A stretch of DNA of 64,000 nucleotides from NCBI GenBank assembly GCA_025917655.1, contig CP084611.1, forward strand, positions 4,588,001-4,652,000. Reading direction: 5' to 3'. Position 1 is the first letter of the stretch, and each line of letters opens with the position of its first letter. A program made the translations under genes and the position numbers. This document shows, in pieces, positions 57,898-64,000 of this stretch. This DNA is from Chlorella sorokiniana. Its lineage: Eukaryota; Chlorophyta; Trebouxiophyceae; Chlorellales; Chlorellaceae. The notes beneath the pieces were generated by a model. It searched no databases and was not told the origin of the DNA. It worked only from the letters and a program-made list of their open reading frames with translations.

Positions 57898-59402
57898 GCT
57901 GCTGCGCCCGCTGGGCCCGCCACACACACGGCTCCCTCAAGAGGGACGCTGTTGCGAGCCGTCCCCTCCCAGTCTCGTCTCTGGGCTCTGCGCTTGAGAG
58001 CTGCCAGCCGAGCCGCCCCATTCGGCGTACGCTGTCCCTCGCTGCAAACGCCCTGCATCCCCGAACGCGCACGCGCGCGTCCCTTTGCAACATACGATTG
58101 AGTTTGGCATCCCTCGCGCCTTTGGCAACTGCCCCAAGCACGTTTTTGCCGAAAAGGAGAGCCGACCCATAATGGGCATTCCTGTCCCCAACCAGCTGCC
58201 CCCAAACAACGAACGAGGTGTGAATAGCTTCCCTTCAGGATGGAAATTGCTTTTTTGGACCCCCTGCCATGCGCCATTGTCCCTGCCCATCCCTTCCTCT
58301 CGGCACCCCTCTTTTCCCCGGCGCCGAGCGACTCACGCTGTTGCTGGCCTGCCCCCTAACACGCTGGGCACGCTCAGCTCGCCTTATATACGCCGCCCTG
58401 CATGCCTGGCGACCCCATGCCCCTCTCCTGCCACATACACCGCTTTTGCCCGGGCCTATTTTTCCCCTTCATGCGCCGCCTCCTGCCTCGGCCCCCATCC
58501 GCGGAGCGCGCTCCCTGCCCCGTCTCAGCCTAGCCTGCCCAGGCTCTCCAGCTTGGCCCGCTGCGCCCACGTCGCAGCCCACGCGCCATCCCCTCCCTCT
58601 ATTCTTCCCTGCCTAGCGCCCCATGTGTTCATCTGTGCCGCTCGGCGGCCCTGCATTTTCCCATTCTTGCCTGTTGCGAGCCCCTTCCTGAGGCACTGGC
58701 CGCCTGCGGCTTGGTTTTGACTGCCCGCTGCTGCTGTGCCAGCCCCACCTCCCCCTTGTCTGTATCCGTGCTTCTTGGCGGCGGCGACCGTCTGCGCTGC
58801 CGGTTGCACCCCCCTCGTCGTCCCGCCTGCTCTTCTTCTTGCCATCGCAGCGCTGTACCGCTATTCAGAAGTGCGCAGAAAAGCTTCCAACGCTCCGATG
58901 CCCCCAACGAATGAGAGACACCCAACGCAGCGCTGCCCCTCGCTCCGGCGCGCACCCTGCCCATGCTTTGGCCAAACAGGCCCAACATTTATTTGCTGCC
59001 TTCCGACCGGTCGGCAGCGGCGCCCGCATTCACAGCGCTCTTGTCTCCTTGATCGCCAGGCGACATGTGTTTAACATTTTCCAGCGCAACACCGGGCATG
59101 GCAAAAGGAAATCCCGCCAGCATGTGTGGGTCACCGTGGTAGGCTTGTGCAGCTGAGAGAGTCAGTGCGGGAAGGAGACCGCAAGTGTGGGGAAAGGTCA
59201 AGGGTGCACCTGTGGCTGGCGTTCAGCAGCGACACAAACCGCATCGGCCATCAGCTGGAGGGCACTGAGGAGCAGCGGCTCAGCAGTGCAGGCGAAAACA
59301 ATCAAGGGAGGGGTAGGTTGGCGCCGCCGGCCCCGCCGAGGTGTGGCGTGCCGTGAAGCCAGCCAACGGCGCCTCGCCGCACCTCCACTCGTAAACTGTT
59401 GC
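57898..59402. other. Long convergent gene-free stretch
   Basis: About 1.5 kb between the plus-strand stop at 57897 and the minus-strand stop at 59403. C/T-rich on the plus strand (58260-58700), with no splice-supported frame. It should be two facing 3' UTRs. Confidence 0.5.
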
Positions 59403-62400
59403 TCAGAGGCCGAGCCTGCGCAGCTCTGTTGAAGACACATCAGCCCGGAACTCGCTGGCGGGAATCTCCTCAAACAGGCCCTGCAAGAGGACGACCGAAC
59501 CAGAACTTTCAACAGCGCTTGCGGCTGACCCGACAGCAGCGTTGGGCAGGCGGAGCGGCGGCGCCCAGCAGGCGATGCGCCCCGCAGCTCAGCGCCGCCT
59601 CCAATCCAGGCTCACTCCGATCCCCATCCCCCAGGCATCCCTTCCACCCTCCCCTCCAGGGCCGCCGGGCCCTGCCCCGCAGCCACACACGTATGCAGCC
59701 TGCGGCTGTGCGCTGACTCCGCGCGCCGGGCGGCGTCTGCGGCTTGCCAAGCGCAGCGCCTGCTGCCCTGGAGCCCTTCAGGCGCAGCGGGTGCCGCCCG
59801 GCGTGGCGCGCTCACCCCGCGCGGCAGCACCTCCGGCACCTCGAGGTTGGCCAGGGTGAGGAAGCGGCCCTCGCTGTCGCACCGCCCGCCACCAGGAAGC
59901 TGCAGCCCAGGTGCCGCAGCTTGGCAAACTGCGTGCGGAAGGGGAGGGGGGGAACCACGGGGCATGGCCCTGAGGGATGGGCCCTCCCAACATGGGCAGG
60001 CCAGCAGCGCAAGCCGCACGCTCGTGGGCTTTTCCACCCACACTCCCCCTCCCACAAGACACACAAACCGAACAAAGCAATCTTGGTGAGAAACGTTCAA
60101 TTGCAACAGTCCCCGAGCCACTTCAGTCACACCAGAAGCAGCACCCAAAGCTCCCCCAAACACAACACACGCACGCCACCCCATCGCCACCCCACCACAC
60201 CCACCTGCAGCAGCATGGCCTGGTCCGAGCCGTAGTACTCTGGCTTGACCAGGCGCACCGCGGTGTCGTAGCCCACCAGGAAGAGCGAGCCGTGGAACAG
60301 ATCGGCCTTCTGGGTGAACAGGGGCGCCTGGGGGGGGCGTAGTGGGTGGGTGGGCCTGTGCGTGTTCCCCTTTCTTGGGTGGTGTTGCTTGTGGCTGTGG
60401 TGCGGGTGGCGAGGCATCGAGTTGCCATCGGCAAGCTGGCCGAAAGATGGGCTGCTGGCTTGGGTGCCCCGCCGGCGCGAGCCGCGACGTGTCGGCCAGC
60501 AGTGTGCAGCTGGACACGCCGCAAGCCACGCCAGCGCAGGGTGCAGCAGCAAGCTGCTGGGTCCCCGCAGCAAACGTGGCTGTCTACAATGCGTGGAGTC
60601 TGCAATGGCTGTTTTTTCTTGCCTGCGTCACCACCAGGGGCAGCCCCGTGGATGTGAACTGGCTCACGCGGCGCTTGATCTCCTCCAGCGGCAGCAGCCC
60701 CTTGTCGGCGTTGCCGATGGACAGCTCAAAGGCGCCCTCCATGCCCGGGTGCAGCCGCAGCGCAGCCTGGCGGCGGAATACAGAGGGTGTGTGGGTGTTT
60801 GTGGGTGCGGGTGGGTGGGTGGCTGTTGGGTTGGAGTGGTTGAGCATGGCAGGACATGACAGCGCGACATCAGCGACCGGCTGCGCTAAGCCTCGGCCGC
60901 AGTCAAATACGTCTGCCGCTGCTTGCGCCAGCGGCGCTCCCTGCACCTGGACCATGATAGCAGGCCCCCCACCCACCACACACACACACCACACACACAC
61001 ACACACGCACACACACACCACACCCACCCACCTGCAGCATCTCCTTGTGTCCGTCGTGCACCGGGTTGAACGAGCCAGGCAGGTAGATGCGGCCGGGCGA
61101 GGGGCATCCACGTAGATGTTGCCCCCTGCGACGCGAGTGGCGGCAGCAGGCACGGGCGGCCTGAGCAAGTGATGCACCTTGCTCGATGCTTCCCGCCTTG
61201 TGCGAACAGGCTGGAGAGCCGGGTGTGTGCCTTGCCCGTGATCTGAAGCTACACCTCCCTGGGATCCATGCCAAGCGTCTTTGTCCCCCCCCCAAAGGAC
61301 CTTCACGGGCGTTGCAGGGTGTGGACACGGGGCAGCGGTGCAAGGCGACAGCGCCCGCTGCGCCCCTTTCCAGCCCCCGCTAACCCGAAAACTCCACTGT
61401 GTCCACCCGCCCGTTGAGCAGGTCCCGCAGGATGTCGTCCACCTCCACGCTGGCGCTTTCCAACTGCACGCAGCAGAAATAGCGTGTAGGTGGGTGCAAG
61501 GGTGGGGAGGAGGGGGCAGGAGGGCGCAACAGCAATGAGGAGGCAGGAAAGGAGGGGATGCAGGAGATGCAGGGACTGAGTGGTGATCTGTTGAGGGCAG
61601 GTGCGTGCGGGACATGAAACCACGGCAGGCATGGGTGCGTCAGCGCCAGGAAGCGGTGCTGCGTGGGCAGGCGGGCAGGCCTCGGCAGTCGCAGCGCAGA
61701 GACGCGCCTGCAATTTGTCTGCAGCCGGCCCATCCTCCGCTAACCCCAGCTCCAAGCTCTGCAGCGGAAAGATTGCGAGGATAGCACATAGCCTACGGCA
61801 GCAAACCCAACCCTAGAACCTTCTGAGGCAGGCGCCGGCACAGCTCAGCTGCAAGCTCAGCATGCACTGGCCAGCACAGCACGAGCTGCGAGTGCATTGT
61901 GTGTGGCTGTTTGGCAGGCGGCAAAGGGTACAGGCCAAGCAGCCCCCACATCCAATGTAGCATGCTTGTGCAAGCGCAGGGCGGCGCGGCGCTCCACCCC
62001 CAGACCGCCCCCCCACACACACACACACCTGCGCCGACAGGCCCATCGACTCGGCCACCGCCCGTATCAGCAGCTTGCTGACGAGCGTGTCTTCTCCCAG
62101 CCTGCTGCGCGCCCCCTTGGCCAGCAGCAGCGAAAAGCTGCGGGCAGGGGGTGGGCCAGCGGGCATGCATGTCCTGGGGGCAGGGGCAGAGGAGCCCATG
62201 CTGCACCCACACACCCTGAACCCATACTGCACTGCCGCTTGAGCGGCGGCGGCATGCGTGAGTCCCTCCCTGCCACCCCCCACCCCACCTCAACCCCTGA
62301 CTTGATACGTTACTGTCAGCCCACAGCAAGGATGCTGTCCCCCCCCACCCCCACCCCCACACACACACCCACACACAACCTTGAGTAACGAGGACGCAGC

Positions 62401-63128
62401 GCAGGAGCGCACCCCCTGCCGAGCCGACCTGCGCTCCTGCAGTCCGTTGTAGGTGGTGATGAAGGCCTTGTGCTCCCGCGTTTCTCGCGGTCTGTGGCCA
62501 GGGCGCAGGTGCAGCCCACCCCCACCACGTCGGTGCCAAAGGAGGACAGCTTGGCGGCCTGGCGGTAGGCGGCGTGGGCCATAGCGCTTGCCGTCTCTGC
62601 ATGCAGCATGTGTGTGGGGGGAGGCAGGGGAAGAAAACGTCGAGTCCATAAGGCGAAAGGCAGGGGGCGCAGGCCCAATGTCGGCATTCAGCCATATGGG
62701 AGGTTCGAGGTCGACCAAGCGAGGCCATGCTGCAGGCGGCACTACCCACCCTTGCTGGCATACGTCTGGGGCGCGGCTCCAAGCATGTCTGCCAGGCTGG
62801 CTCGGCTGTAAGGCACCCGTATGTCTAGCACTGTGCGGGATGCGCCAGGCACCGACAGCAGCCAGCCCATGGCCTGCAAGCAGCAGCCACAAGACGGAAA
62901 AACATGCCGTCAAGCAGAAGAGAAGGAAAAGGCGAAACAGCAATAAGGAGCACAATTGTCATGCCTGGGGCATCCAAATCACATTGTGGGCGGCGAAACT
63001 TGAGGCGACTGCAGCGGCAGCCGGGATGGGCGGCCGGCCACCTGTGCAGCGCCGCCGCCCAAGTAGAGAACCATGCGCGCTGTCGAGCTGTGGATGCGCT
63101 CAACCGTGTTCTCTACCGCAGAGTCCAT
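59403..63128 (-). CDS. Two-part nucleotidylyltransferase (plant At2g01220-like; CinA-like N-half, cytidylyltransferase-like C-half)
   Basis: Minus-strand exons: 63042-63128, 62750-62873, 62429-62596, 62029-62137, 61708-61758, 61385-61463, 61032-61125, 60623-60766, 60205-60327, 59816-59928, 59403-59480, 391 codons after three added bases. The N-half reads MVLYLGGGAAQ, then VPGASRTVLDIRVPYS and VGVGCTCALATDREKRGEHK, like CinA C-terminal domains (NMN deamidase fold). The C-half has the nucleotidyltransferase HxGH in LPGSFNPVHDGHKE and the ending DVSSTELRRLGL, like the (I/V)SSTxxR of NMN adenylyltransferases. The known plant relative is annotated only as a nucleotidyltransferase, so the substrate is unknown; NAD-related chemistry is inference. 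Bases are missing near 62475, 61094 and 59884. Introns at 60622 and 61707 start with GC. Confidence 0.85.
60960..61030 (+). repeat. CA simple repeat in an intron
   Basis: CACACA runs broken by CC fill the donor-side part of the intron after the HxGH exon of the nucleotidylyltransferase. A similar C/CA tract lies at 62340-62375 in another intron of the gene. Confidence 0.75.
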
Positions 63129-63685
63129 GGTTTCTGCCGGCACTGAGGCTGCCACGCAAAGTTGGCGGACTTGTGATCGGGCTGCAGCTGCGCTGTTAAA
63201 GCCGTGATCGAGACGGCGCTTAAGATTGTTTCTTCTTTGTGAGAGGCAGCGATCCAACCCACGGGGTCTCACGGTCCACACGATCAACCTCTGTGCCCTT
63301 GCAGCAACGCAGCTGCTCAGGCTGCTGACCATTCTGATGCAACGTAAAGTTTGCGGAAGATCCGCAATGGGTTTGTGCCGTCTGAGAGGGGTTCCCTGCC
63401 GGCAGCGCACCAGGTTGAAAGTGACGTGGCGGTCATTCACACAGATTGCTTGCATTCAAATTAGGGAATGAATGGCCGAGGGTGAGGGACAAAGGATCAA
63501 GTGGAAGATAAAATGTGGCAGCATGGAGCTGAGCAGCAAAGGCAGTAACAGTAAAAACACGACAAACACGGAGCGATCGGCGGAGGAAAAGATCCGCTGG
63601 CAGCAGTCATCAGAGTGGCAATATAGGAAGCGCAGTGGAATGGAGTGAAACGCACATGGACGATTTATTCAACAGGCGTGCACAG
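63129..63685. other. Intergenic stretch upstream of the nucleotidylyltransferase
   Basis: Promoter of the minus-strand nucleotidylyltransferase and 3' flank of the thioesterase-like gene. It is AT-richer than the surroundings. No gene is supported. Confidence 0.45.
63664..63669 (-). terminator. Possible poly(A) signal of the thioesterase-like gene
   Basis: AATAAA reads on the minus strand, 17 nt after the stop codon at 63686-63688. Green algae more often use TGTAA, so this is only a motif match. Confidence 0.35.
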
Positions 63686-64000
63686 TCAGGTTGACAGGTC
63701 AAGGGCGGAGCCGGGGCCTGCTAGGCGCGCCACCTCCAATGCTTGCTGTTCTGCACCGCACGCCAGGCAAGCAGCAGCTGCCACATCACTGGACGCATTC
63801 ACAGAGGCCAACACTGCCCGACGCATGCCAGGCCTCTCGCCCAACCACCCTGTAGCCCACCTGTGGACGGCAGCATGCGCTTAGGCGGCAGCGGGGCCCC
63901 CGTTTCGTCGCGCTCGAGCTCAAAGCTGAACACAAAGTTGAATGTGTTGGTGACGACGCTGCTGCGCCGCTCGGGCTGCGTCACAGAGGCCTCCACCTTC
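63686..64000 (-). CDS. Acyl-CoA thioesterase-like hotdog protein, C-terminal exons (partial)
   Basis: The gene runs off the right edge. Minus-strand exons 63861-64000 and 63686-63813 join in phase across a GT-AG intron. The first encodes KVEASVTQPERRSSVVTNTF, then NFVFSFELERDETGAPLPPK and RMLPST, which matches the last strand of BFIT/ACOT-type thioesterases, where the pattern is V...TGxRxxTNxFxFTFV. These double-hotdog enzymes hydrolyse acyl-CoA to free fatty acid and CoA. The last exon adds an Ala/Cys-rich tail (DVAAAACLACGAEQQALEVA) ending in DLST that I do not recognise. The catalytic residues would lie outside the window, so the assignment rests on this C-terminal block. Confidence 0.6.

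Noticed and set aside
56244-58277. 677-codon open frame on the minus strand
   Set aside because: Low-complexity Arg/Ala shadow of the ELF3-like gene; it crosses that gene's introns and has no domain.

Overview
The window is GC-rich nuclear DNA from a eukaryote, most likely a Chlorella-like (trebouxiophyte) green alga. The reasons are: genes split into many short exons by 100-400 bp introns with C/T-rich ends; frequent CA/GT, poly-C and poly-G tracts inside introns; and a plant-lineage gene set that includes an ARA6-type Rab5, an SBP-box transcription factor, a CDPK-like kinase, an ILR1-type amidohydrolase, a cysteine synthase and an ELF3-like motif. I saw no organelle, viral or transposon genes, no CRISPR array and no convincing tRNA. 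All gene models are hand-spliced from the DNA. Exon ends are given where GT(GC)...AG borders and reading phase agree.

Layout, left to right. 92-277: last exon of an unknown gene (+). 916-2086: ARA6-like Rab5 GTPase (+). 2584-4249: HAD phosphatase like NANP (-). 4840-6009: doubtful gene (-). 6244-9221: cysteine synthase (+). 9819-10381: small CaaX-box protein (+). 10964-13172: mitochondrial CoA-type carrier (-), head to head with a SIRT5-like sirtuin at 13733-14986 (+). 15208-18022: VPS45 (-), head to head with a CDPK-like kinase at 18407-22763 (+). 23795-26152: NOSIP-like U-box protein (+). 27160-27877: RING-CH protein (-). 28309-30988: ILR1/IAR3-like amidohydrolase (-), head to head with a large SBP-box transcription factor at 31187 to about 38746 (+). 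40617 to about 44861: PP2C phosphatase (-). 45898-47335: pfkB kinase (-). 47519-48717: TMEM53-like hydrolase (-). 49098-53166: CtlX-type amidinotransferase that appears to be fused to an unrecognised N-terminal domain (-). 54018-57897: ELF3-like protein (+). 59403-63128: two-part nucleotidylyltransferase (-). 63686-64000: 3' end of an acyl-CoA thioesterase-like gene (-).

The genes do not form one pathway. Loose themes are endosomal trafficking (ARA6-type Rab5, VPS45), acyl-CoA and acyl-lysine metabolism (CoA carrier, SIRT5-like sirtuin, acyl-CoA thioesterase), ubiquitin ligation (NOSIP, RING-CH) and calcium or phosphatase signalling.

Two properties run through the window. First, many well-conserved genes carry one- or two-base deficits, often in G or C runs, that break an otherwise intact frame. 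This looks like uncorrected sequencing or assembly error rather than pseudogenes, because neighbouring genes of equal age (Rab, VPS45, NOSIP, pfkB, TMEM53-like) are perfectly open. Second, about nine introns seem to start with GC instead of GT, a high share of the roughly 100 introns modelled.
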